From NCBI GenBank assembly GCA_029861955.1, contig JAOTYK010000016.1, positions 38,304-102,303 of the forward strand: a stretch of 64,000 nucleotides of DNA, read 5' to 3'. This document shows, in pieces, positions 42,649-50,928 of the stretch (position 1 is its first letter; each line of letters begins with the position of its first letter). The notes below the pieces were generated by a model. The model was given only the letters and a program-made list of their open reading frames with translations. It was not told the DNA's origin and did not search any database. The DNA is from Acidobacteriota bacterium. Its GTDB lineage: Bacteria; Acidobacteriota; Polarisedimenticolia; Polarisedimenticolales; Polarisedimenticolaceae. Made by a program: the position numbers and the translations under genes.

Positions 42649-44229
42649 CTACATCTTGCGACTTCGCTCGAGAATCGTCTTGAGTCTCTCGACGTTGCCG
42701 TCGCGTTTCCGCTGAGTCTGTCCGAGAATCTCCTGGAGCGCATCGCCGATATGGGGGATGTACTTCTCGATGTACGACCGCTTCTTGTACTCGTCGGCCT
42801 CACGCTTGCGGCGTCGCACGAAGACGCCAAGGCGTCGACCCGCCTCCATCAACGCAAGGCGGATCTCCTTGACGATCTCCGGATAGGAGGCCACGGCTTC
42901 CTTGGATTCCGACGTGAACGGCACCCAGACCGAGGCGATGTGGACCAGCAGGATCATGCCGCTTGTGGGTAACGCACCTCTCGATTGTTGAAGCCCGTAC
43001 TTCTTCCAGTCGACACCCACGACCGACTTGGTGATCGCACAACCGGACTGTTGGTACTGAAGCGGGACGCGATTGGCGTAGCGGAATAGATCCACGGGCT
43101 CATCGGCACCGAGGTCACCGCCGAAGGCCAGGCCGACCTCGATCTGGAACGGATTCCCACGATAAACCGCCGGCGGGCGTGTGACCGCCGCAAAGAAATC
43201 GGCCTCGACCCGCTGTTTCAGGCAGCGTTCCAGCAGTTCGTCTCCGATCGGCGAGAGGCAGCCGGTCGGCGGCGCCAGGATCTTGACCTTCGGGATCGCT
43301 TGAAAGAGCTGCTCGACCTGGTTGCGGGTCAGCCGATTGGGCTTGCTCTTCACGGAGACGCCGGCGCCGTCGAGAATCTTGTCGGCGACGCCGGGGCTTA
43401 CCCGAGAGAACTCCTGGCTCAGCATGCTGCGGACCGTGCGGGCACCCGACTCTTTCATCATCCTCAGCAACACGCCGAGCTCGACGCCGTAGGGATGGGG
43501 TTGGATCTCGCGGGACTCGGCCGGTAGCTCACGGGAAACGCGTTCGTAGACGATGGCCTCTTCTTTCGGCGACTTGTACTCGATCGTGACGTGGGGGTTC
43601 GCCAGCGATGTCTGCTCGATATAGTCGTCGACCGATCGTCGGCCCGACTTGTAGGTGGCTTCCAGTTCGATCTCTACCCGGGTGCCGTGTTTCGGTTCCC
43701 AGTCGACCTGCTGGTCCTTCTGGATGACCGGGGCGTTCTTCTTCGTATCCAGCGTGATGTGGAACAGGTGGGCCGGCTTGCGGGCGCCGGGCCGGGAGAG
43801 GATTCGGGCGGGCCGTCCGGTGGTCAACTGCCCGTACATGGCCGCCGCGGAGATCCCGATCCCTTGCTGGCCACGCTGCTGCTTTAGGCGATGGAATTTC
43901 GAGCCGTAGAGCAGCTTCCCGAAGATCTTCGGCACCTGGGCTTTGACGATCCCCGGTCCGTTGTCCTGAACCGTCACCCGGAATCGCTTCTCCGAGAGTT
44001 CCTCGATCTCGATGACGAGCTCCGGGAGGATGCCCGCCTCCTCGCAGGCATCCAGGGAGTTGTCGACCGCCTCCTTGATCGTGGTCAATAACGCCTTCTG
44101 GGGGTTGTCGAACCCGAGGAGGTGTCGGTTCTTCGTGAAGAACTCACTGACGGAAATCTCTCGCTGCCGCGTGGCCATGCTGGCCGCGTTTTCGCGTCGA
44201 TTCGTGGATTTGGCTTTTCCTGCGGCCAT
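42649..44229 (-). CDS. top6B: DNA topoisomerase VI subunit B
   Basis: The 526-aa protein is a full-length Top6B. It has a GHKL ATPase domain with the N-box (KEAVDNSLDACEEAG, E53, N57), the G1 box DNGPGI and the ATP-lid motif RGQQGIGISAAAMY. An H2TH-like domain (SMLSQEFSRVSPGVADKIL) follows, then the transducer domain with the lysine loop FTSESKEAVASYPEI. Topoisomerase VI relaxes and decatenates DNA as an A2B2 complex; the A subunit has the active Tyr. No top6A is adjacent or in the window. Top6B is common in archaea and plants and only scattered in bacteria. The ATG at 44229 is divergent from the gene at 44288 across 58 nt. Confidence 0.95.
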   Translation of the reverse strand: MAAGKAKSTNRRENAASMATRQREISVSEFFTKNRHLLGFDNPQKALLTTIKEAVDNSLDACEEAGILPELVIEIEELSEKRFRVTVQDNGPGIVKAQVPKIFGKLLYGSKFHRLKQQRGQQGIGISAAAMYGQLTTGRPARILSRPGARKPAHLFHITLDTKKNAPVIQKDQQVDWEPKHGTRVEIELEATYKSGRRSVDDYIEQTSLANPHVTIEYKSPKEEAIVYERVSRELPAESREIQPHPYGVELGVLLRMMKESGARTVRSMLSQEFSRVSPGVADKILDGAGVSVKSKPNRLTRNQVEQLFQAIPKVKILAPPTGCLSPIGDELLERCLKQRVEADFFAAVTRPPAVYRGNPFQIEVGLAFGGDLGADEPVDLFRYANRVPLQYQQSGCAITKSVVGVDWKKYGLQQSRGALPTSGMILLVHIASVWVPFTSESKEAVASYPEIVKEIRLALMEAGRRLGVFVRRRKREADEYKKRSYIEKYIPHIGDALQEILGQTQRKRDGNVERLKTILERSRKM

Positions 44230-44287
44230 CGACGTATTCTAACGGAGTCCTTTCCAATCCGGGCCCCGTATCGGATAAGATCCCTGA

Positions 44288-44782
44288 ATGGCTAGGCGCA
44301 CGCTGGCGGTCGTCACCACGACCTTGCTGATGATCCTCTTCGCAGGTGGCACCGTGTTGGTGCCGTGGCTCGAGTCTCGAGGCGAGGCTTCATCGTCGAT
44401 CGTCCGACTGATGTACGCGCCGGTTTGCCACCAGAAGGCCGAGCGATCCCTCGAGATCTTCGGTCATCGGCAGGCGGTTTGTTCCCGTTGTTCCGGTCTG
44501 TACGCCGGCGCCATCATCGGCATGCTCCTGGCCTGGGCCTTTCTGGTCCGCGATCGAGATCCACGACCGATCTGGTTTGCGATCGGTGTCTTGCCCACAT
44601 TCATCGACGCCATCTTGCCGTGGGTTGGCCTGCCACAATTGTCGGAGGTTCCCCGCTGGTTCTTGGCGCTCCCCGCAGGCGCGGTCGCGGGGCTGTTCCT
44701 GAACCTCGGAGCGGCAGAACTCTTTCCCGAACGAGTTACAAAATCTATGTCCCAATTTGTTATGGAGAATGGAAATGGATAA
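44288..44782 (+). CDS. DUF2085 membrane protein
   Basis: The 164-aa protein has four predicted helices and the DUF2085 motif: MYAPVCHQKAERSLEIFGH followed by AVCSRCSGLYAGA. The three Cys and a His in PVCHQ and CSRCSG might bind a metal or take part in redox chemistry at the membrane. No biochemical function of this family is known to me. The gene is divergent from top6B and overlaps the next small membrane protein gene by 8 nt. Confidence 0.88.
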   Translation: MARRTLAVVTTTLLMILFAGGTVLVPWLESRGEASSSIVRLMYAPVCHQKAERSLEIFGHRQAVCSRCSGLYAGAIIGMLLAWAFLVRDRDPRPIWFAIGVLPTFIDAILPWVGLPQLSEVPRWFLALPAGAVAGLFLNLGAAELFPERVTKSMSQFVMENGNG

Positions 44783-45332
44783 TCATGCACCCTCGATGAT
44801 GAAGGCTGCGATGATCGGCGGCGGCGCCGCAGGTGTCGCGTCTTCGATCCCGCTTCTTGGAGCCATCAACTGCGCGTGCTGCGCGCTGGTCATTGCCGGT
44901 GGGTTCCTGGCGGGCTACCTGCAGTCGCAGGAACATCGCCGAGCGGGCGTCGGATTCCTCCCCGGCAGCGGGGCCAAGGTCGGAGTGTTTGCGGCGGTGT
45001 TCTTCGCTGCGGCGGCTGCGCTTGTGGGAAGCCTCGTCAGCATGGCCATGCCGACGAGCCCCGAGGACATCGATAATTCATTGGCGCAACTCGAAGAGTC
45101 GGGCCTGGATCCTCAGATGATCGAGGCGATTGAGGGTTTTGTCGAGATGGCCGCGGGCAACAGTGGGATTGTCGGCTTCATCATGAGCTTCGGTTTCTGG
45201 TTGGTCGTGGCGGCGATCTTCAGCACGATCGGTGGGCTGATCGCCGGAAAGGTGTTCAAACACGAGCCTGCCTCTTCAACACCGACGACGGTGGATGTTG
45301 AGCGCGGTGGCCACGATCCCGGGGCGATGTAA
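44775..45332 (+). CDS. Small four-helix membrane protein of unknown function
   Basis: The 185-aa product has glycine-rich helices near its N-terminus (MIGGGAAGVASSIPLLG, then CACCALVIAGGFLAGYL), another at about 75-97 and a last one at about 140-165 (GFIMSFGFWLVVAAIFSTIGGLIAG). The start at 44775 is set by GGAG 7 nt upstream; the overlap with the DUF2085 gene implies coupled translation. The NCACC motif sits at a helix end. I cannot assign a family. A 26-bp perfect palindrome follows 17 nt after the stop. Confidence 0.7.
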   Translation: MDNHAPSMMKAAMIGGGAAGVASSIPLLGAINCACCALVIAGGFLAGYLQSQEHRRAGVGFLPGSGAKVGVFAAVFFAAAAALVGSLVSMAMPTSPEDIDNSLAQLEESGLDPQMIEAIEGFVEMAAGNSGIVGFIMSFGFWLVVAAIFSTIGGLIAGKVFKHEPASSTPTTVDVERGGHDPGAM

Positions 45333-45349
45333 CGCGGACAGTCGGACAG

Positions 45350-45375
45350 GGCACCGTCCGCATGCGGACGGTGCC
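45350..45375. promoter_or_regulatory. 26-bp perfect palindrome upstream of ureohydrolase gene
   Basis: The half-site GGCACCGTCCGCA is followed at once by its exact reverse complement, giving an uninterrupted 26-bp dyad in a 250-nt gap. There is no T tract after it, so it is a poor intrinsic terminator. It could be a binding site for a dimeric regulator or a hairpin that separates the membrane genes from the ureohydrolase. Just upstream are two copies of CGGACAG (45334-45349), and a second stem GGACGGAG (45524-45531)/CTCCGTCC (45546-45553) lies near the ureohydrolase start. Confidence 0.6.
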
Positions 45376-45582
45376 AGCCTCCGATCTTCGTAAACCCAGG
45401 GAATTCATTCGGCCCTCGTGGCCCGGGGCTTGCAATCCGTGGACCCGCGGCGAGGGCGTTGCCCTCATCCGGCGTCGACGGGAACGGGACCCTCGGAGAC
45501 GACGGCGACAACCGCCGGGTGAGGGACGGAGTGTTTTGGAGGCAGCTCCGTCCTCTCGCCCGTCTTTAGAGCGTGGGACATT

Positions 45583-46440
45583 ATGAGCCCGGACAGCTTC
45601 ACATTCCGCCCGTTTCTCGAAGACGAGGCTCGTGGTCCCTACGAGTCGTCTCGGGTGGTTGTCCTGCCCATCCCTCATGAGGCGACGGTCTCGTGGGAGT
45701 CGGGCACCGCACAGGGCCCCAACGCGATCCTCGAGGCCTCCGAACACCTGGAACTGTACGACGAACGATTCGACCGCGAGCCGTGGCGCGCCGGGGTCTG
45801 GACCGCAGAGCCGCTCCAGAGCCCCGATCGGGGCTCCGTGGTCCGGGCCGCGACAAACTACCTCGACGACGATAAGTGGCTCCTCTCGTTAGGTGGCGAG
45901 CACTCCATCACTCCCTGGCTGGTGGAGGCTTGCGCAAAGCGGCATCCATCGCTGACCGTGGTCCAACTGGACGCCCACGCCGACCTGCGTGAGACCTTCC
46001 ATGGACGGGCCGACAATCATGCCTGTGCCATGGCTCGCAGCCTCGAACACGCTAGCGCCGTTCGAGCGTTCGGGATTCGGGCCTATTCCGTCGAGGAGCG
46101 TGACCGGATGGCCCGAGATCCCGACTCGCTCTGGATCCACGCGTGGGAGATGGAAGGCGACGGATGGATGGAGCGTCTCCTCGAGGGTCTCGACGGGTGC
46201 CCGGTCTACCTGACCCTCGACCTGGATGGCTTCGACCCTGCGATCCTGCCGGCGACGGGCACGCCGGAGCCCGGTGGCGTGGGATGGGATCCGGTGGTCC
46301 GATTCCTCGACCGGCTTTGTCAGCAGTGCAATGTGGTTGCCGCCGACATCGTCGAGTTGGCGCCACGACCACAGCTACACCACGCAGACTTCCTGGCGGC
46401 CCGCCTGGCCTACACCCTGATCGGCTGCCGATTCCGCTAG
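45583..46440 (+). CDS. speB: Agmatinase-like ureohydrolase
   Basis: The 285-aa protein belongs to the arginase/agmatinase family. All manganese ligands are seen: GGEHS (H107), QLDAHADLR (D130, H132, D134) and TLDLDGFDP, followed by the loop PATGTPEPGG. The family hydrolyses a guanidino group, agmatine to putrescine and urea or a close analogue. The residues that separate agmatine from other guanidines cannot be judged here, so speB is tentative. It ends 4 nt inside the convergent permease gene. The palindrome and a second stem-loop in its long leader suggest regulation. Confidence 0.87.
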   Translation: MSPDSFTFRPFLEDEARGPYESSRVVVLPIPHEATVSWESGTAQGPNAILEASEHLELYDERFDREPWRAGVWTAEPLQSPDRGSVVRAATNYLDDDKWLLSLGGEHSITPWLVEACAKRHPSLTVVQLDAHADLRETFHGRADNHACAMARSLEHASAVRAFGIRAYSVEERDRMARDPDSLWIHAWEMEGDGWMERLLEGLDGCPVYLTLDLDGFDPAILPATGTPEPGGVGWDPVVRFLDRLCQQCNVVAADIVELAPRPQLHHADFLAARLAYTLIGCRFR

Positions 46441-47726
46441 ACCGGTTGCCGGGCCCAGCGAAAGATCTCCTTCACCGTCGGACGCTTGCCGTACATCAGG
46501 ATCCCGACCCGGAAGATCCGGGCCACCATCTTGAATAGGAACCAGATCGTCCCGAGCATCAAGAAAATTGACAGCGCAATCTGCCACGCAGGGGGCGTCA
46601 AAACGCTGATCCGCATGAACATCAACATGGGTGTGAACAGCGGTACCAGGGACAATGTCGTGGCCAGCGTGGAGCCCGGGTTGGACACGAAGAAGAACGT
46701 CATCAGCATCGGGACGACGACGCCCATCATCACCGGGAACTGAAGATTCTGCGCCTCTTGCTCCGTGTTGCAGACCGCCCCGACAGCCGCGAAGAGTGAC
46801 GTGAACATCGTATAGCCCAGCAAGAAGTAGATGACGAAGAAGATCAGTTTCATCGGCGCAAACGCGTCGAGGATTCCGGTCAATCCTCCATCGATCTGTT
46901 GGGCCGCCACGATGAATCGCAGGGTGCCGCCGGTGACGGCGTATATCAACATCTGTGTCAAACCGACGAGTCCTATGCCCACTATCTTGCCGCTCATCAG
47001 CTGCTCGGCAGAGACCGACCCCAGTAGGACTTCCATGACGCGATTGGATTTCTCTTCCAGAACGCCGCGCATCATCGCGATGCCGTAGAACAGCAGCGCT
47101 ACGTAGAGAATCATGACGAATGCGAACGTGCCGATATACGCCTCGATGAACCCCTTCTTCTTCGATTCACCCGTCTCGCTGACCTGATACGTGTCGAGGC
47201 GGACCGGTGACATGACGCGGTCGAGAAGTTCCCGATCGATGCCAAGTTCGCTCTGTTCGAGGCGTAGCGAAACGACGATGTCCTCGAGCTCGTTCTCGAT
47301 GCTCTGGACGGCCCGTTCGTTGCCGACGTTTTTCAGTTGGAATCCGAAATTCTCGTTCTCGAATATCTGATCGCCGATCGTGACGACGCCGAAGATCTCG
47401 TCGCTGGCAACTCTTGCCTTCTGGTCGTCGATCGCAGCCTGAAAATCCTGATCGTCGGAGGTGATGAACGACTCGACGACATAGGCCGGCTCCCCCGATT
47501 CGAAGGTCTCTTCGCCGAGACGTTCGGCGAGCAGACCGGCGACCCCGGCGCCATTGTCCACGATCGCGATGTGCCGCTGGTCTTCGGTCTTGATCATCAT
47601 CATCGCGAACTGTCCAAGAAACATGAGTCCCACCAACAGAGGGACCACGAGCGTTCCGATCCAGAACGACTTCTTCCGAACGCGCTGCAAGTACTCGCGT
47701 CTAATGATCATGAACACGTTATGCAT
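46437..47726 (-). CDS. NatB-like ABC-2 transporter permease
   Basis: The 429-aa protein has an N-terminal helix after IIRREYLQRVRKKSF, a long extracytoplasmic domain (about 50-190) and five C-terminal helices with GVLEEKSNRVMEVLLGSVSAEQLMSGKI. This is the NatB/YhaP pattern of sodium- or drug-extruding ABC-2 permeases. It overlaps the ATPase gene by 8 nt. The cargo is unknown. The last 4 nt overlap the convergent agmatinase-like gene. Confidence 0.88.
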   Translation of the reverse strand: MHNVFMIIRREYLQRVRKKSFWIGTLVVPLLVGLMFLGQFAMMMIKTEDQRHIAIVDNGAGVAGLLAERLGEETFESGEPAYVVESFITSDDQDFQAAIDDQKARVASDEIFGVVTIGDQIFENENFGFQLKNVGNERAVQSIENELEDIVVSLRLEQSELGIDRELLDRVMSPVRLDTYQVSETGESKKKGFIEAYIGTFAFVMILYVALLFYGIAMMRGVLEEKSNRVMEVLLGSVSAEQLMSGKIVGIGLVGLTQMLIYAVTGGTLRFIVAAQQIDGGLTGILDAFAPMKLIFFVIYFLLGYTMFTSLFAAVGAVCNTEQEAQNLQFPVMMGVVVPMLMTFFFVSNPGSTLATTLSLVPLFTPMLMFMRISVLTPPAWQIALSIFLMLGTIWFLFKMVARIFRVGILMYGKRPTVKEIFRWARQPV

Positions 47727-48630
47727 CGCTCGGCTCCTGTCCGACCTGCTGGATGAAGATGTTGTGAAGCGTCGGCGTCATGATCTCGAATCGTTTGATC
47801 TCAACGTGTGCGATAGCGGCCTCGAGGACCGTTCGGGGAGGTGTGCTGTCGGCGAGCAGTAGTTCCACGTATCGCTCGTAGCGATCGATGCGTTCGATGC
47901 CGCTGAGAGACGACAAGAAGTCTGCGTTCCCATCGAACTCCAGCTGGATCGAGTTGTTGCCGAACTTCTCCTTGATCGATGCCAGCGACCCATTGAGGAC
48001 CGCCTTGCCTTGATCGATCAATGCGATCTCGCGACAGAGCCGCTCGGCAGAGGCCATGACGTGCGTCGAGAATATGATCGTGGTGCCCGAACGGTTGATC
48101 TCCAGCATCAGGTCCTTGAAGATGTCCTGGTTGACGGGATCCATCCCCGAGAACGGCTCGTCCAGAATCAGCAGCGACGGTCGGGTCAGGACCGCTGCGG
48201 CGAACTGGACTTTCTGTTGCATTCCCTTCGAGAGTTCCTCGACCTTGTGCGTCTTCCACTTGCCGAGCTCGAGTCGGTCGAGCCAATCGTTGCCGGCCTT
48301 CCGTGCGTCGGCGATCGAAAGGCCACTGATGCTCCCCAGAAATTCGACGGCGTCAATCACCTTCATCTTCGGGAACAGGCCGCGCTCTTCGGGGAGATAG
48401 CCGATGCGATCCCGAACTTCTCCGGCCATCGGATGACCGAAGACCTGGATCTCGCCGGTGTCGGGTCGGATGATGTCCATGATCATCCGGATGGTCGTGC
48501 TCTTGCCGGCACCGTTCCTGCCCAGGAGGCCAAAAATGGTGCCTTCCGGGACGTCGAAGGACAGGTCGTCCACGGCGCGATGGTCGCCGAACGTCTTTCG
48601 GAGCCCACGGAGTGAAACAGCTGCGTTCAT
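47719..48630 (-). CDS. NatA-like ABC transporter ATP-binding protein
   Basis: The 303-aa protein contains Walker A GRNGAGKST, the signature LSKGMQQK, Walker B LLILDEPFSGMD and the switch His in STHVMASAE. Beyond the ATPase domain are about 90 residues of a C-terminal domain (LASIKEKFGNNSIQLEF and later), typical of NatA/DrrA. I chose the ATG at 48630, which has GGGAG 5-6 nt upstream; longer frames lack a site. It forms an exporter with the permease gene it overlaps. Confidence 0.9.
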   Translation of the reverse strand: MNAAVSLRGLRKTFGDHRAVDDLSFDVPEGTIFGLLGRNGAGKSTTIRMIMDIIRPDTGEIQVFGHPMAGEVRDRIGYLPEERGLFPKMKVIDAVEFLGSISGLSIADARKAGNDWLDRLELGKWKTHKVEELSKGMQQKVQFAAAVLTRPSLLILDEPFSGMDPVNQDIFKDLMLEINRSGTTIIFSTHVMASAERLCREIALIDQGKAVLNGSLASIKEKFGNNSIQLEFDGNADFLSSLSGIERIDRYERYVELLLADSTPPRTVLEAAIAHVEIKRFEIMTPTLHNIFIQQVGQEPSDA

Positions 48631-48739
48631 CAATTCTCCCAGGAATTCAACGGTTCGGGTGTGGCGCCCGGGAATTGTAGCGGCACGCGGTGGCACCGAC
48701 CTTTGGAAATCGATCAGCGGTCGGCGTAGGTGGGTCAAC

Positions 48740-48809
48740 GGGCGCTAAGCGCCCCGGATAGGTGACACTTTCGCCTGTTCTTGACTTTTCACACGAAGAA
48801 AATTTAACT
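48740..48809 (+). promoter_or_regulatory. Candidate promoter and small hairpin upstream of gene at 48821
   Basis: A perfect stem GGGCGC-TAA-GCGCCC lies at 48740-48754. Downstream a TTGACT at 48781-48786 is followed after 16 nt by TTTAAC (48803-48808), a weak but plausible promoter pair for the plus-strand gene. The short distance to the ATG at 48821 would give almost no leader. Confidence 0.35.
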
Positions 48810-48820
48810 TCTAGAGGATC

Positions 48821-49498
48821 ATGATCACCGGATACAACATGGACATCGATCACCAGGGACGTGTGTTTCACGTCCAGACGGAGGATCGCGGTCTCAACAA
48901 CCCACTGATCGAAACTCTGATCTATACCGGTGGCGAGATCATCGCCAAGCGTCAGACGTCCTACGAAGAAATCGTGGGGACCGACGACTACAACGAAAAG
49001 GCCGTGCAGCGTCTCCTGGAGACACAGCACAAAGCCACGATTCGCGATATCTACAACGGCAAGTTCGACTCCGAAGGACCGAAGCCGTTCGGGCACAGAG
49101 TCATCACCGACCGTAGTCTGGATGAGGTGGTCCTTGGCTATCTTGGCGACCAGCAGGCCGTCGATCGACTGGCATTGGAATGGACCCATCCTCCGCAGAT
49201 CGTCGAAGACGCATCATCCATCTTGCGAATGCGTGTCATCGAGGCCAATAGCGAGCGTCCGATGACGGGTGCGGAAGTGGTCGTGCGGCTGGTGGCCACC
49301 GACGGACGTCGACTGGAGTTGGGGCGCGGGACGGCCGGAGAGGATGGCTGCCTTGCCACCCGTTGCGAGATTCCCGCGCTGCCCGACGCCAATGGAGCGG
49401 TCTTCTGTGTCACGACGGTCGACGGAATGACCGCAGAGCTCCGCGAGGTAATTCGGAAGGAACCGACCGCGGCACAGGGTCTAGTTCACGACGCGTGA
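48821..49498 (+). CDS. Conserved protein of unknown function
   Basis: The 225-aa cytoplasmic protein starts with GYNMDIDHQGRVFHVQTEDRG and continues with LIYTGGEIIAKRQTSYEEI and EKAVQRLLETQHKATIRDIYNGKFD. Sequences like this (a phrase resembling VxHVQTEDxG followed by QHKAxxRxxxxGxF) recur in Acidobacteriota and neighbours, without known function. The C-terminal half (about 130-205) is beta-rich and could be an immunoglobulin-like domain. The ATG at 48821 has GAGG only 3 nt upstream; Met7 at 48839 is an alternative. It overlaps the convergent smpB gene by 18 nt. Confidence 0.7.
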   Translation: MITGYNMDIDHQGRVFHVQTEDRGLNNPLIETLIYTGGEIIAKRQTSYEEIVGTDDYNEKAVQRLLETQHKATIRDIYNGKFDSEGPKPFGHRVITDRSLDEVVLGYLGDQQAVDRLALEWTHPPQIVEDASSILRMRVIEANSERPMTGAEVVVRLVATDGRRLELGRGTAGEDGCLATRCEIPALPDANGAVFCVTTVDGMTAELREVIRKEPTAAQGLVHDA

Positions 49499-49954
49499 CG
49501 AGCGAGCCCGATCCATCTCCCGGTCCGCCTCCTGTTGCTTCTTGGCGTCCCGCTTGTCGTGAAGCTTCTTACCCTTGGCAAGCGCAATCTCGAGCTTGAT
49601 TCTCCCTTCCTTCGTGTAGAGCTTGGTCGGTACGAGCGTCATGCCCCCGGCCGCCATCTCACGCTCGAGTTTGAGAATCTCACTGGCGTGGAGCAGCAAC
49701 TTGCGAGGTCGAACGGGATCCACCTCGATATTTCGGGCGTGACTGTACGGACTGAAATGAGCCTGTAGCAGCCACGCCTCGCCCTGTCGTATCTGGACGT
49801 AGGCTTCCTTCAGATTGACCTTGCCGGCACGCGCGGACTTGACCTCGGGACCGATCAGTACGAGGCCGGCCTCGAGACGGCGGATCAGGTGATACTCGTG
49901 GGAGGCCTTCCGATTGCTCGCCAGGAGTGGTTCAGTCTTTGTCGGTTTCGCCAA
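49481..49954 (-). CDS. smpB: SsrA-binding protein SmpB
   Basis: The 157-aa protein binds tmRNA and guides it to stalled ribosomes. Family signatures are NRKASHEYHL, LVLIGPEVKSARAGKVNLKEAYV, the core HFSPYSHARNIEVDPVRPRKLLLH and the basic tail GKKLHDKRDAKKQQEADREM. Length and motifs are normal. No tmRNA gene is visible on either side; the flanking gaps are too short. It ends overlapping the convergent unknown gene. Confidence 0.96.
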   Translation of the reverse strand: MAKPTKTEPLLASNRKASHEYHLIRRLEAGLVLIGPEVKSARAGKVNLKEAYVQIRQGEAWLLQAHFSPYSHARNIEVDPVRPRKLLLHASEILKLEREMAAGGMTLVPTKLYTKEGRIKLEIALAKGKKLHDKRDAKKQQEADREMDRARSSRVVN

Positions 49955-49990
49955 TGTGAAGTCTCCGCAAGCGCGGACTATAGCAGTCGG

Positions 49991-50848
49991 TCACCGATCG
50001 GCGGTCGGTCCGAGTCCCAGCTCCGCGAGCTGCCTCGACAACTCGTCGCGTCGGAGGCCGCGGTCGCGTGACATGCGTCGCAAGGCCCGTCGAGGGTCTC
50101 CGTCCTCGGCCTCGAGGGCGGCCTCCCACTCTTTCGCGAGGGCGTCGGCGTCGGCGTCGTCGGGACCCGCCGCGCCGCCCGTCGTCGGCGAGAGAACCAT
50201 CACGAACTCTCCGCGAATCGGATCGGGTAGTTGTGCCCGCAGTTCTGACGCCGATCCTCGCAGAACCGTCTCGTGAAGCTTGGTGAGTTCGCGACCCAGG
50301 ACGATGACGCGTTCGCCGAGAATTCCGGCCATGTCGGAAAGCGTATCCGCGATCCGATGGGGAGTCTCGAAGAGAACGATGGGCCGTTCCTCGTTCGCGA
50401 GGATCCGGAGGCGACGCCGCCGTTCGCCCGCGCGATGAGGAAGATAGCCGTCGAAGACGTAGCGGTCCGCGGAGATGCCACTGATCGAGAGGAGCGTTGC
50501 CGGCGCGGACGGGCCCGGAATCGGGACGATGACGATCCCGGCCTCGCGAGCGGCGGCAACGAGGAGCGCGCCCGGATCGGCAATCGCGGGGGTTCCCGCG
50601 TCGGTCACCAACGCGATGTCATGGCCTTCATGGAGTTTTCCGAGGAGCGGTGCCAGTCGTCGGGCCTCGTTGAATCGGTGGCTGGATCGTCGAGGTGTGT
50701 CGATCTTGAACCGGGCCAGGAGTCGACCGGTGCGGCGGGTATCCTCGCAGACGATCAGATCCACCGCTCCCAATGTCTGCCGCGCTCTCTCGGATAGATC
50801 CTCGAGATTGCCCAACGGTGTTGCGATGACATACAGCCTGCCCGACAC
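49991..50848 (-). CDS. rsmI: 16S rRNA (cytidine-1402-2'-O)-methyltransferase RsmI
   Basis: The 285-aa protein is a SPOUT-free, Cob/tetrapyrrole-type methyltransferase. It has LYVIATPLGNLEDLSERA, VTDAGTPAIADPGALLV, IPGPSAPATLLSISG and GYLPHRAGERRRRL, the marks of RsmI (YraL). It modifies C1402 of 16S rRNA using SAM. The start is GTG at 50848. The C-terminal region (about 235-285) is rich in Asp/Arg. It is divergent from the small cytochrome gene and reads in the same direction as smpB, 36 nt upstream of it. Confidence 0.95.
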   Translation of the reverse strand: MSGRLYVIATPLGNLEDLSERARQTLGAVDLIVCEDTRRTGRLLARFKIDTPRRSSHRFNEARRLAPLLGKLHEGHDIALVTDAGTPAIADPGALLVAAAREAGIVIVPIPGPSAPATLLSISGISADRYVFDGYLPHRAGERRRRLRILANEERPIVLFETPHRIADTLSDMAGILGERVIVLGRELTKLHETVLRGSASELRAQLPDPIRGEFVMVLSPTTGGAAGPDDADADALAKEWEAALEAEDGDPRRALRRMSRDRGLRRDELSRQLAELGLGPTADR

Positions 50849-50928
50849 GATCGGCAGGGTATCACGACGTCAGAATCGCGGATTTGCGGTTCCTGCGGTA
50901 CCTTTAATAGACCTCTGGAGGGGCGTTC

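Noticed and set aside
45376..45582. Guanidine-sensing riboswitch before the agmatinase-like gene
   Set aside because: Stem-loops exist, but I could not find the conserved core sequences of the known guanidine classes; kept only as a general regulatory candidate.
49955..49990. Possible tmRNA near smpB
   Set aside because: The gaps around smpB are a few tens of bases, too short for a tmRNA, and no alanine-tRNA-like ends are seen.
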